Shown here: positions 46,101 through 54,037 of the stretch, piece by piece
Layout of the letters: each line of letters begins with the position of its first letter
How positions within the stretch are numbered: position 1 is the stretch's first letter
NCBI GenBank assembly: GCA_910577435.1
Contig: CAJTLV010000002.1
Coordinates: forward strand, 62,001-126,000
Origin: an uncultured Christensenella sp.
GTDB lineage: Bacteria > Bacillota > Clostridia > Christensenellales > Pumilibacteraceae
Direction: 5' to 3'
DNA length: 64,000 bases
Program-made: the position numbers and the translations under genes
The notes under the pieces: generated by a model
The model's input: the letters and a program-made list of their open reading frames with translations, nothing else
What the model was told of the DNA's origin: nothing
Databases searched by the model: none

Positions 46101-48559
46101 ACAAGCTTGCCCTCTCTCATAGCTACCGAAGTAGCCGTCACGGTGTAAGAACTGTCGTGCGCCGACACGGCTAAACTAAGCGGGTTCTCGTTGCCCCAAG
46201 TCTTGACCGTAACTTTTCTGTCCGCACCGTAAAACACATCGTCTATGTTTAACGTTGTTCCGCCCGCATTTTTAACGTCGGTATACCGCACGGTATAATA
46301 CGTACCGCCGGCAAAGAGCAGTCTTACGTTGTACCAACCCGAATCCTCGTATGCGAGCGTCGCAAGGTCGAACGTTATTTCGAATCTGCCGTTCTCAATG
46401 GTTATATCGATAATATTATCGTTGTTTCTGTCGTCGCAAACGTAAAGTTGCAACGCGCTCTCGTTGGTACTGCCCGCAAGCGTCAGATCGATCTTGCCGT
46501 CGTTTTCCGCGATCGTCGCTTGCGTGAGCGTCAACTGATTGTATGCGCCGACGGTAAAACTGAAAGTCGGTTCGCCGCCGCTCGTCCACGACCGCACCGT
46601 AACTTCGCGCGAAGAAGTATTGAATTTCTGCCCCGCCGAAAGATCTGTGTCGGTAAGACGCAGGAAATAATAGTACGTTTCGGTTAGATACACGCGCACG
46701 TTATACCACTTGGTACTCGTAAGCGTCGCAAGATCCATCGTCGCCGTGAAAGCGCCGTTCGCGTCGGGCGTGATAGCTACTTCGCGCTCTTCGCCCGCCG
46801 TACCCGTCTCTACGACAAGCCGCATATCGGAAACGTCGTCCATTTCTATATTGCCCGTCACTGTGAGATTGATAGCGTCGCCGACTGCTTCGAGCGCGCC
46901 GCGTACGTCTGTCAGTTTGAATTCGGGATCGTTGTATTTCCCGTCGATGTACGCGCGGAATTCGGGAGTCAACCCGTCCGCACCCTCTTCGAGCGCTTTG
47001 CTTATTATCTCGACGAACATCGCATAGCCTGTGGAATTGGGGTGAACGCCGTCGCCGAACAGCAACGACTTGCCCTGCGAGTATTCATACAGATCGATGA
47101 GCGTGTACCCGCCCTCTTCCGCTATCTCACGCTGTACGGGCGCAATTATGTCGCGGATGTTATCGTTGCTTATGTCGTAAATCGACGAATACGCATACGG
47201 CACGGTGCATATGTAAATGCGCATATTCGGATTGACGGCGAGAAGTTTGCTAAGAAGATTTTCGTAATCGGCTTTGAACGTGTCGTGCGTGCAAACGGGA
47301 TCGTTCGTCGTTTTGGAATCGTTCGTACCCATATTGATTATGGCGATGTCCGGCTTGATCGCCTGAACGCCCGTCCATTGGTTCTGATTGAGCCACGACT
47401 CTTCAAGATCGGGACGCACGGTTTTGCCGCTGTTGCCGAAGTTAATTACATTGTACCCGCCGCCCTGCGCGTTTTGAAGCTGTGCGGGATAGCTTTCCGT
47501 ATAGAAATTACCCGCGCCCGCACCTTCTGTGATGGACGCGCCGATACACGCGATGATCGGAACGTCTTCTTCTTCCTCTTTCGCTATCGGCTTCAACTGA
47601 ACGTAATTATGCGCCTCCCATACCTTGACGCACACGTAATTTCCAGTCTCGAACATCGCGGGGCGGGTATGCTTCAACACGTTATTTTCGACGGCTATCG
47701 CAGGCGAAGCGTTATCGCCCGCAGCGAGCGCCGCGCGTTTGCCGTTTATGTACACTTTGACCGACGTCTCTTTACCGACCGTCTCGAACACCACGTCGAA
47801 CCTGTTCCATTCGCCCTTAGCGTATTCCGCGCCGTCGATTACGGCGGCGGCTTGATCGGGCGCAGACGATACGACAAGCCGCAGTCCGCCGTAAGCATAC
47901 GCGAGACGGTAACTGTAATTGTCCGCGTTGTCGTTCGAACTCGAATTGAACCATATGCTCCAATCGTTTGTGCCTTTAAGCATAAACGACATCGTGCGGT
48001 TGCTCTGATCGCCGAGCAGTATCGACTGATTCGCCCTGTGGAACTTGACCGACCCGTCATCGAGCGAATACACTTTATCTCCGCCGTCCGTACTCGTTCC
48101 GCCGTCGTTCGTCATATACGACCAGTTATCGGCGTCGTAAAAATCACCGCCAAGCTCGGCGAGCGTAGGGGTATCGTCTGTAACGGGCGGAATCGGCGGA
48201 AGAGGATCCTGCCCGCCCGTATATTCCCACACCGCCGTGAACGTCACATTGTTCTCGGGCATCGTAAACTGCGCCTGCGCGTCGTACTCCTCGCCGCCGT
48301 ACTCCCAGCATTTGAAATCGTAATCGACGCGAGCGAACGTATCGGACGGCAAAAGCGCAAAACTCTCACCCGCCGAATAGCTCGAAACAGCGGGAATGTC
48401 ACCCGTCGCATCGGTCGCGCCGCGCGCATATGTAACGGTAAACTTTTCGGGTTCTTCCGTTCCCGACGGACTGTCGTTACAACCGACGGCGGCACCCCCG
48501 ACAAAAGCGAATGCACACACAACACCCAACGTCATAAACATTGTCTTTCTTTTCATCAT
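43127..48559 (-). CDS. Giant lipoprotein with two SGNH hydrolase domains
   Basis: 1810 aa. Lipobox GAAVGC (Cys about residue 27), then an InlB B-repeat (about 39-112) and a LamG-like sandwich (about 140-330). The first SGNH/GDSL hydrolase domain follows (about 335-545: GASITEGAG, GNSGKT, NMGTND, DGVHPNSTGY). The middle is a long array of related beta-sandwich repeats of about 110-140 aa (about 545-1390, recurring IADVNSRW and NTLGxxxxN). A second LamG-like domain and a second SGNH domain (about 1590-1810: GDSITYGHA, GLNGASVTG, MLGANDANG, DGVHLSEAG) complete it. Both esterase domains keep the Ser, Gly, Asn and His blocks. It is likely a surface deacylase for acylated glycans or glycosides, co-regulated with the GH30 operon. 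Confidence 0.88.
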   Translation of the reverse strand: MMKRKTMFMTLGVVCAFAFVGGAAVGCNDSPSGTEEPEKFTVTYARGATDATGDIPAVSSYSAGESFALLPSDTFARVDYDFKCWEYGGEEYDAQAQFTMPENNVTFTAVWEYTGGQDPLPPIPPVTDDTPTLAELGGDFYDADNWSYMTNDGGTSTDGGDKVYSLDDGSVKFHRANQSILLGDQSNRTMSFMLKGTNDWSIWFNSSSNDNADNYSYRLAYAYGGLRLVVSSAPDQAAAVIDGAEYAKGEWNRFDVVFETVGKETSVKVYINGKRAALAAGDNASPAIAVENNVLKHTRPAMFETGNYVCVKVWEAHNYVQLKPIAKEEEEDVPIIACIGASITEGAGAGNFYTESYPAQLQNAQGGGYNVINFGNSGKTVRPDLEESWLNQNQWTGVQAIKPDIAIINMGTNDSKTTNDPVCTHDTFKADYENLLSKLLAVNPNMRIYICTVPYAYSSIYDISNDNIRDIIAPVQREIAEEGGYTLIDLYEYSQGKSLLFGDGVHPNSTGYAMFVEIISKALEEGADGLTPEFRAYIDGKYNDPEFKLTDVRGALEAVGDAINLTVTGNIEMDDVSDMRLVVETGTAGEEREVAITPDANGAFTATMDLATLTSTKWYNVRVYLTETYYYFLRLTDTDLSAGQKFNTSSREVTVRSWTSGGEPTFSFTVGAYNQLTLTQATIAENDGKIDLTLAGSTNESALQLYVCDDRNNDNIIDITIENGRFEITFDLATLAYEDSGWYNVRLLFAGGTYYTVRYTDVKNAGGTTLNIDDVFYGADRKVTVKTWGNENPLSLAVSAHDSSYTVTATSVAMREGKLVFEGTTSGVTKLNAYLVNGETDLVGGQVTLESDGSFTYEIELDRLTANAGNWYYLKISADDKALEKVIFTGYNASEYYFYGTRHYKWEYWEGIAVNYTNYAYNLSDASITNDGGVATLTVTGTLADGGIAAADIALWLDDNSGNPIKLTNNRADAAGAFSFAYDISQLAAGKPYYIRLYNGTTKIADVNSRWVAAKLFDEIEIGTDHTYQLYKNTTDGTYNTLGVLHTNTAVALTADGIEFKDGYFVLKGTAANIDSLYVYLINTNVAGSAENYVEAVIAADGTYTAKLPLDTLLNYAKTATPFNLRYKINDTGAATVNIAPDGFDMTQVYWSGVNCFYLGNNNNCVAVYYRSDPYGLTKAEITSVDGKATLTMEGTLKADDTAADTVWLLLDENGSGTGAQKILVANTATATGTFKFTVDISSIEASTEASATNGAASRHYYIRLYKGNGLTVENYSSGTKIADVNSRWLADRLFDGITVVGDGSEYFFIRNTTNATYNTLGIIRVGKDAAIKLADIEDVALGYYAKDSVSIDLSDYVDANGTAVSYAVSANGSVVDASERNGILTVKAAALAGSTTVTVEVASDGERAFDLDFDVTLSDTVIAKTNNYDSFLSADSWLDIVNDGNDRPSYDSRTNSVLLQWGNVYQNIGATEHISFELWVNGGGDYGFEIWFRSTTNDKAVAGNKYVMNGYGDNITISREGGGTLASFPRFAAGTFTRFDITMFDVYEGDNLVRTIVNIYRDGVKVNLTGEGVVNGSIYDNSPIKPADGIYFGLKSWAPQIAVRVAEEFPNPDAVRIATVGDSITYGHAWHDQSYPSYLATELGGDYSVGNFGLNGASVTGYGGSGLKYAEQSELDNSIAFDPNVIVIMLGANDANGWANAAASYESELRALIAAYRSACPDAEILLVTSAPTLDGNGFGIPNDVIKDSVNPIQRAVAGDLGLTLVDLSEQMENADGGYAAFFRDDGVHLSEAGAQFVSDVIADTVRAL

Positions 48560-48591
48560 AACGACCCCTGATATAACGATTACGCCGAATT

Positions 48592-48642
48592 ATATAATGT
48601 TAGCGCTAACATTATATTAGCACACTAATCGCCGACTGTCAA
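48592..48642 (-). promoter_or_regulatory. Promoter with overlapping LacI-family operator for SGNH lipoprotein
   Basis: The -35 TTGACA is at 48637-48642 and the -10 TAATAT at 48614-48619 (17-nt spacing). The operator core TGTTAGCGCTAACA (48598-48611) is identical to that of the GH30 operon and is extended to a 26-bp perfect palindrome (48592-48617) that covers the -10 region. Confidence 0.88.
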
Positions 48643-48850
48643 TAGGTTTGTCGAAAATTTTTTCTAAATTTTACGAAAGAAAAAAGGCGTTTTCGTTACC
48701 GTAGTTACCATAGGGAATGTAATAATGCGCAAATAAAAAAATTTAGGCATAACGATATGCTCTGACTGTACTTTTTTTCGTGGACTAACCGGCTACTCGC
48801 AGCCCTGTGAGATATAGATATGTTTTATATTTCCCGCAAAACTCAATCGG
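48643..48850. other. Intergenic stretch between divergent genes
   Basis: About 200 nt of AT-rich sequence between the SGNH promoter and the divergent small lipoprotein promoter. Apart from A/T tracts nothing was recognised. Confidence 0.5.
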
Positions 48851-48879
48851 TTGCGTTCTTTCATTTTTCGTGATATAAT
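48851..48879 (+). promoter_or_regulatory. Promoter of small lipoprotein gene
   Basis: TTGCGT-N17-TATAAT with an extended -10 (TGA before TATAAT). Confidence 0.75.
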
Positions 48880-48917
48880 AATTGTACGATAAACAGTAAT
48901 TTAGCGGAGATTCGTTT

Positions 48918-49373
48918 ATGAAAAAAATTTATCGGTATAGTGTAATATTGATTTGTATATTATTAGCGTGTCTATTTATAACTGCGTGTAACAGCAAATC
49001 AAATGAAGATTATGATAAATTAAGCAATGAATATGCTAATTTGTTGGAAGAAAAGAACAACTTTGAAAAAATTTCAGATTGGCTTGAATTATATAATTCT
49101 ATTAAGTTGGATAAATCGTTCAACGAAATTTCTGCGCTGTTTGATTTTGAGTACGCAACTGTCACTAGCGGTATCGACTTTAATGAGGACGGGAGTCAAT
49201 ATACAATGAACGCATATGCTTGGAAAAATAATGAATTGTTTGATGTATACCATAAAGACGAAAATCAAATCCTCGTTGTTTTTCTTGATAACGTTGCAAT
49301 ATATAAACAATATGGCAATCAAGTATTGGTTTTAGACAATGGAACAGTGCGTTTTCCTGCACCAAAAGGCTAA
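48918..49373 (+). CDS. Small lipoprotein, BLIP/SmpA-like fold suspected
   Basis: 151 aa, clearly AT-richer than its neighbours. The signal peptide ends in the lipobox FITAC (Cys about residue 24). A coiled-coil-like charged segment (about 30-55) and a C-terminal domain follow. That domain has LDKSFNEISALFDF, WKNNELFDVY and the strand pair ILVVFLDNVAIYKQYG, reminiscent of DUF3862/BamE-like (BLIP) folds. No closer identification is possible. GCGGAG lies upstream of the ATG, and it has its own promoter and terminator, so it is an independent single-gene unit, probably horizontally acquired. Confidence 0.75.
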   Translation: MKKIYRYSVILICILLACLFITACNSKSNEDYDKLSNEYANLLEEKNNFEKISDWLELYNSIKLDKSFNEISALFDFEYATVTSGIDFNEDGSQYTMNAYAWKNNELFDVYHKDENQILVVFLDNVAIYKQYGNQVLVLDNGTVRFPAPKG

Positions 49374-49406
49374 ATTTCAATTTATCTTTCTAAAAGGTAT
49401 GTAGTA

Positions 49407-49439
49407 AAAAGCTCTCGAACACATCGTTCGAGAGCTTTT
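49407..49439 (+). terminator. Terminator of small lipoprotein gene
   Basis: 14-bp arms (AAAAGCTCTCGAAC and its complement) around ACATC, ending in a T-run. Confidence 0.93.
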
Positions 49440-49732
49440 GTCCTTGTTTGAAAGTATAACTCTTAATAATTTAGTTTTTTAATTCCCTATGGGAAGCGCC
49501 ATTTGCAAGCGCGCCTTTTTATGAATATCCCCTTATATATCGGTTTGACGGCTTACCCGTCAAGTCGGACGTTCCGTGCAATATGAGTCGTATTTCGTTC
49601 CGTCGAATTCGACTGATTTATCGGCGATCGAATTAAACAGGACGCGCCGCAACGCCGTAACTCGCTCGGCAGCGAGAACGGCTTTTTCGGCAATAATGAT
49701 ACAATGGAATAGTCTAACGACCGACGATGATA
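49440..49732. other. Non-coding stretch with hairpins
   Basis: Holds TTGACGG-N5-CCGTCAA (about 49542-49561) and a terminator-like hairpin on the plus strand at 49654-49687 (GCCG, CTCGCT / AGCGAG, CGGC, then five T). No gene was recognised. Confidence 0.5.
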
Positions 49733-51253
49733 CTACACCGAAAGATCGGTTTTGCGCAGGTAATAATAATTTCGGGCGTTACCGCCCGTCAATTCCAAAT
49801 ACACATTCGACGTTATTGTCAACTTAGTACCTGTCGTGGCGTCACTGCTTCGCGCGCAGTACCACCCGTCTTTCTCTTCGAACTCTATGTTCCGCAGCGC
49901 GGTGCAGCCGTAAAATGCTTCATTGCCTATGTACTCTACATTCTCGCCGATCTTGACGCTCGTTATACGCTTTTCGTCCTTGAACGCACCGTCCGCTATC
50001 CGCGTTACCGCTTTACCTCTGTACTCGCTCGGTATCGCCACATCCCGCGCACTTACACTGCCTAATCCTATTACCGTCAGCGTGCCGTCTTCGTTCTCTT
50101 CGTATTCCAACCGCTCGCCGTACCCGCAAACTATGCATTCACCGTTTTCCATTATATGTTCCGACATTTCGCCGTACTCGCATTCGCAGTACGCTTCGTG
50201 CCAATGTCTTGTTTCGTCGTATTCCCACCCCGTCCCGTACTCGTGGTCTTTCTTTTCAGTCCTTTCCGTCTTTGTCGCGCCGCACTCTCCGCACCCGTAT
50301 TCCGCCTCGCCATAGTGACCGCACGTCGCTTCCGTTATTATCGTTACCGCATTCCAATCGTGTCCTTTCGCTTCGGTTATATCGTCTATATGCTCCTCGC
50401 CGCACACTTCGCAATTATATACCGTATATCCGTCTTCCGTACACGTCGGCGCCTTCACTTCTCTCACTCCGTACTCGTGTCCCGTCGCTTCTTCCGTTAT
50501 TTCTCTGTATTTATCTCCGCATACCACGCATTCGTATTCCACATACCCCGCACTTTCGCACGTCGCGCTTACCCTTATCTCGATGTAATCGTGTCCGAGC
50601 GATTCTTCCGTTACTTCCGTCTTTTCCTCTCCGCATTCCTCGCAGGTATATTTTATATACCCTTTCTCCGTACACGTCGCCTCACTTACCGTTATCTCGT
50701 ATCTGTGGCCTTTCTTCGCTATACTCTCCGCCTTTTCCTCTCCGCAATGCTTGCACTCATACTTCATCACTCCCTCGATTTCACACGTGCTTTCCCGTAT
50801 TATCCCCGTTTCCTCGTATTCGTGTCCTTGCGCCGCCGTTACTTCGTCTCTGTACGTTTCTCCGCATTTTGTGCATTTGTGTTCCGTATACCCGTTTGTC
50901 GTACACGTCTCTTCCTCTTTCCTCGTTTCATACTCGTGTCCCGTCGCAGGTATAATGATTTTAACCGTCTCGTTCCCTTCTTCGTCGAATATTTTCCCGC
51001 ACACGTCACAATGCCAATATTCACTATATCCGCCGTTTTCGCACCCCGCTTCTACCCCATCTATATATTTCAGCTCGTGTGTATGGCCGACGGTCGGTAT
51101 TTCGGGTATGCTCGGTTCGGGAGTTTCGACAATATCCGTTCCCGATCCCCCTCCTTCGGTGTTTATTCCCGTTCTCTCTTCGCCGCACGATATTATCCCT
51201 GCGCTCATTACAAGCAATCCTATACTCAACGCTATTATTGCGCTCTTCTTCAT
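49733..51253 (-). CDS. Lipoprotein with tandem Cys-pair repeats and C-terminal LRR segment
   Basis: 506 aa from ATG 51253, with GGAG 9 nt upstream; an upstream in-frame ATG has no ribosome site. Signal peptide with lipobox AGIISC. At least seven imperfect repeats of about 40 aa follow (about residues 60-365). Each has a single Cys in an ATCTEKGY-type motif, then a CxxCG pair, then GHxY/W, which resembles a repeated zinc ribbon. The C-terminus (about 400-465) is a BspA-type leucine-rich repeat (TRIADGAFKDEKRITSVKIG). Probably a surface adhesion or binding protein. The function is unknown. Confidence 0.82.
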   Translation of the reverse strand: MKKSAIIALSIGLLVMSAGIISCGEERTGINTEGGGSGTDIVETPEPSIPEIPTVGHTHELKYIDGVEAGCENGGYSEYWHCDVCGKIFDEEGNETVKIIIPATGHEYETRKEEETCTTNGYTEHKCTKCGETYRDEVTAAQGHEYEETGIIRESTCEIEGVMKYECKHCGEEKAESIAKKGHRYEITVSEATCTEKGYIKYTCEECGEEKTEVTEESLGHDYIEIRVSATCESAGYVEYECVVCGDKYREITEEATGHEYGVREVKAPTCTEDGYTVYNCEVCGEEHIDDITEAKGHDWNAVTIITEATCGHYGEAEYGCGECGATKTERTEKKDHEYGTGWEYDETRHWHEAYCECEYGEMSEHIMENGECIVCGYGERLEYEENEDGTLTVIGLGSVSARDVAIPSEYRGKAVTRIADGAFKDEKRITSVKIGENVEYIGNEAFYGCTALRNIEFEEKDGWYCARSSDATTGTKLTITSNVYLELTGGNARNYYYLRKTDLSV

Positions 51254-51291
51254 CTTTTCGTTCTCCATTCGTTAGTTTTTTATGCTTTTAT

Positions 51292-51321
51292 ATTCTATTA
51301 CTTAAACCCCATATCTGTCAA
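51292..51321 (-). promoter_or_regulatory. Promoter of Cys-repeat lipoprotein gene
   Basis: TTGACA-N18-TAGAAT on the minus strand. Confidence 0.65.
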
Positions 51322-51395
51322 GTGTTACTCCGCACTTTACAGATTATTTTTTATCTTCGGTATCCGACCGAACGCATAAAAGCTCTCTATACGCC

Positions 51396-51425
51396 AAAAA
51401 ACAGCCCGTGTTGGACTGTCTTTTT
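51396..51425 (-). terminator. Terminator of restriction-modification operon
   Basis: The imperfect hairpin ACAGCCC / GGACTGT (one bulge) is followed by T residues on the minus strand. Between it and the endonuclease gene (51426-51574) there is only a small hairpin, TATGACG / CGTCATA, at 51429-51449. Confidence 0.65.
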
Positions 51426-51574
51426 ACTTATGACGCTTTACCCGTCATATACCGCTAAAATAGGAACTCCGTATAAGAAATAATATTCAGTTCTTTTCGG
51501 GGTTCGTAAGCGGTTGCTTCTGGCGGAACGGTAGTAACCTAAAACGAATTTATATTGCAAGTATATTCATCTTT

Positions 51575-52285
51575 TTACAAACTTTTAATTGCATAAACGA
51601 CTTTTTGAATAAATTTATCATAATCGTTATAAATAATAGTATTCCCAAAATCAAAGTCTAATGCCGAGATTGCCATTCCAAAATCATTATGCAAGTAAAA
51701 TTGTTCGTACTCTTGCTTGCTTGAAATTGTAGCAACAGTATTCATATCTTGTATATGCACAATGAATACAAGCGTTTTATTCGGTGTATGTAAAAAATTT
51801 TCTATGTTATCATTTGATAGCTTAATATATTTCTTTAAGTTATGCTCGTTAATATGTTCCCATTTTGAAATACCGCCGTCTTTATCAAAATACGGAATTT
51901 TATCGGGAATTGCGAAAATTTGGAAATACGGAATTTTTGCAGAACGAATATTTGCCGTTTCACCGAGCATATTCTCAAAATAATTATTAGAATTTTGAGA
52001 GTAATTGCTCATTACATATTTAACGGCAATTCCAGCGACGGGCTTATCGTTTTCCGTAATTGTAATATCAACGGCTTTATCTATGTAGCGTCCAATAATT
52101 TTATGTTCTTTGCCCGTCTCATATCCCAAAGAGTACACGGAATATTTATCGTCTTGCAAACGCTCTTGCAAATCTTTTGAAATTGCCCCGTGTAAGATTT
52201 CGAGTTTTTTATTGCTTCGCGCACCTGTATGCAAGTAAGTAATAAAAGATTGTTTAAGCGTTTCAAGAAATTGCATATTGTCCAT
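51575..52285 (-). CDS. Probable Type II restriction endonuclease
   Basis: 236 aa, about 33% GC. No close family was recognised. A PD-(D/E)xK-like pattern may be present in YIDKAVDITITENDKPVAGI followed by AVKYVM (Asp...xVK), then NYFENMLGETANIRS. Identification as the cognate endonuclease rests mainly on the 23-nt overlap with the adenine methyltransferase gene and the lack of any other role. AAAGGAAAGG precedes the ATG at 52285. Confidence 0.6.
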   Translation of the reverse strand: MDNMQFLETLKQSFITYLHTGARSNKKLEILHGAISKDLQERLQDDKYSVYSLGYETGKEHKIIGRYIDKAVDITITENDKPVAGIAVKYVMSNYSQNSNNYFENMLGETANIRSAKIPYFQIFAIPDKIPYFDKDGGISKWEHINEHNLKKYIKLSNDNIENFLHTPNKTLVFIVHIQDMNTVATISSKQEYEQFYLHNDFGMAISALDFDFGNTIIYNDYDKFIQKVVYAIKSL

Positions 52286-53723
52286 TTATAAAACCTTTCC
52301 TTTGTACATATTTGTATTCGAGATAATTTTTCAATTCTTTTGACGAAAAAGTATAATAGCCGCCGTTTTTGTATTTACCGAGCAATGACACATAAGAAAT
52401 AAAATCCTCACTAAATAGCATTTCTCTCAATTCGGTTTCTTTTGCTTCGGTTAAAATATATAACCCACTATATACTCCAACACCTTTATCGCATTTTATA
52501 AGTTTCAAATCAAACGGAGTTTTTATTAAGGCGTTTATCGAATACTTACAGCGATAAACATCATTTATTCCTTGTGTGCGCCCAAAGCCATACCAATCAC
52601 CGTTTCTTTCCAAACTTCGATTTAACAGAAGTCCTTTGCAATTTTCGTAATATTCTTTAATTTTTAATTCTTCGGTTAATTCTTGATATGGGACTAATTT
52701 GCCTTGCGAATATGGAAAAATACATTTATATTTTTTCCCCGTAGACGCTTTAACAACAGGTATTGTAAATTCGTCAAAGTCGAAGTTGCCTATAAAAAAA
52801 CTATCGGCAAGAGTTGCAAACCCATTTTTAACAGCAAAATAGTCTTTTTTAACACGAAATGATAAAATAGTATTCAGTTCGTTTAATGATTTTCTATCAG
52901 CAAAGTAAAAGTTATTGCCGATATAATAATCATCAACAGATAAAGTATCTACATAATAAGGAAAGTTGTTTTTATTTTCAAACTGAAAATATTCGGTTGT
53001 CTTAATTTTACGATTATTTTTCAAAATCGTTATTGTCGTGTATGTTGTTGCGGTAAAAGCCTGAAAATGTTTCAAATCAACGATTTTATCAATTAGATTA
53101 TTTTGAACCAAATAAGAGCGCATATATTTTCCAGCAAGGCTGTTAAAAAACGAACTCGGCGTAATATAACCCAAAGTGCCGCTCAGATTAAGCATTTTTA
53201 GTCCAATTTCATAAAAAACAATATATAAATCGGTCATACCATTTTTGGAAAAAGAAAACTTCTTTATATTGTCGAATGAATTACCTAAATTATGTACTCT
53301 TACATAAGGGGGATTTCCTAATACAAAATCCATTTTTCCATTGTATTTATCAACGGATAACGCATCGGCACAAATTACGTCCCACTTTACATAGTTCAAT
53401 CCGTATTGTTCAACTGTACGATTAAGATTTTCTATACATTTGCGGTGCTCAATTTCTTCTATTTCTATTCCGTGAATATAGTTTGATAATTCTTCGGAAA
53501 GAGATTGTAAATCAGAACAGTATTTCAAAAATTCTATACAATATCTATTTACAATAGCAACCAAAAATGCACCATCACCGCAACTATTGTCAATGGCGTG
53601 TTTTCTCAATATCGTTTGTCCGTGATAACCCGATAAATCAAGTATATTGTCAACGATAAATTCAGGCGTATAGAAACGACCTTTTAATTTCTCGGTAGAA
53701 ATAGTAGTTGTTTCCAATTTCAT
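52263..53723 (-). CDS. N6-adenine DNA methyltransferase, Type II (gamma class)
   Basis: 486 aa from ATG 53723. Motif X is KGRFYTPEFIVDNILDL, motif I is AIDNSCGDGAFLVAIV and motif IV is DFVLGNPPYVRV, in the order X-I-IV of gamma-class (M.TaqI/PstI-like) adenine methyltransferases. A C-terminal target-recognition region (about residues 250-480) follows. It protects host DNA from the overlapping endonuclease. Strongly AT-rich compared with flanks, a sign of transfer. An ATG 6 nt upstream (53729) is an alternative start. Confidence 0.9.
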   Translation of the reverse strand: MKLETTTISTEKLKGRFYTPEFIVDNILDLSGYHGQTILRKHAIDNSCGDGAFLVAIVNRYCIEFLKYCSDLQSLSEELSNYIHGIEIEEIEHRKCIENLNRTVEQYGLNYVKWDVICADALSVDKYNGKMDFVLGNPPYVRVHNLGNSFDNIKKFSFSKNGMTDLYIVFYEIGLKMLNLSGTLGYITPSSFFNSLAGKYMRSYLVQNNLIDKIVDLKHFQAFTATTYTTITILKNNRKIKTTEYFQFENKNNFPYYVDTLSVDDYYIGNNFYFADRKSLNELNTILSFRVKKDYFAVKNGFATLADSFFIGNFDFDEFTIPVVKASTGKKYKCIFPYSQGKLVPYQELTEELKIKEYYENCKGLLLNRSLERNGDWYGFGRTQGINDVYRCKYSINALIKTPFDLKLIKCDKGVGVYSGLYILTEAKETELREMLFSEDFISYVSLLGKYKNGGYYTFSSKELKNYLEYKYVQRKGFINGQYAIS

Positions 53724-53733
53724 ATACATAATT

Positions 53734-53762
53734 ATTATATCACACAAAAAGACATTATGCAA
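53734..53762 (-). promoter_or_regulatory. Promoter of restriction-modification operon
   Basis: TTGCAT-N17-TATAAT with extended TGA. The -10 box lies 10 nt before the methyltransferase ATG. Confidence 0.72.
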
Positions 53763-53800
53763 CGATTTTAACAACTACAAAAATGGACTTATGGCACTGT

Positions 53801-53956
53801 GGCGGGTGCTTGAATAAACAAGCGCGGCGCTTCGCGCCGCGATCAAGCGCCCGCCGAAACGAAAAGAAACAACAGATAAACCGCAACGCCGAGCGACCAA
53901 AGGCGTCGCCGCTGAACCGCTTGGCGATCGCCTTTGTGTTCTCGCTCAGTGGCGTT
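53801..53956. repeat. Two nested palindromic elements
   Basis: The first element has outer arms GGCGGGTGCTTGA / TCAAGCGCCCGCC (53801-53855) enclosing CGCGGCG-CTTCG-CGCCGCG. The second (53885-53956) has arms AACGCC, GAGCGA and AAAGGCG matched in reverse order by CGCCTTT, TCGCTC and GGCGTT. Both lie between the RM operon and the tRNA remnant. No gene was found in 53763-54037. Confidence 0.6.
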
Positions 53957-53992
53957 CTTGCGACTGTTTGTTATTAAAAACCGTAAATAAAA

Positions 53993-54032
53993 AACCTAAA
54001 ACGTTCCGTTTGACGGGGGTTCGTTTTAGGTT
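53993..54032 (-). terminator. Terminator of ancestral tRNA-Ser gene
   Basis: Arms AACCTAAAACG / CGTTTTAGGTT (11 bp) with a long T-run on the minus strand, 5 nt after the tRNA CCA end. Confidence 0.88.
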
Positions 54033-54037
54033 CTTTC

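Noticed and set aside
53783..53977. 64-codon frame near the palindromes
   Set aside because: Lies within the nested palindromic elements. No start signal and no homology.
53993..54037. Possible direct repeat of an integrated element
   Set aside because: The repeat arms form an ordinary terminator with a T-run directly after the tRNA 3' end.
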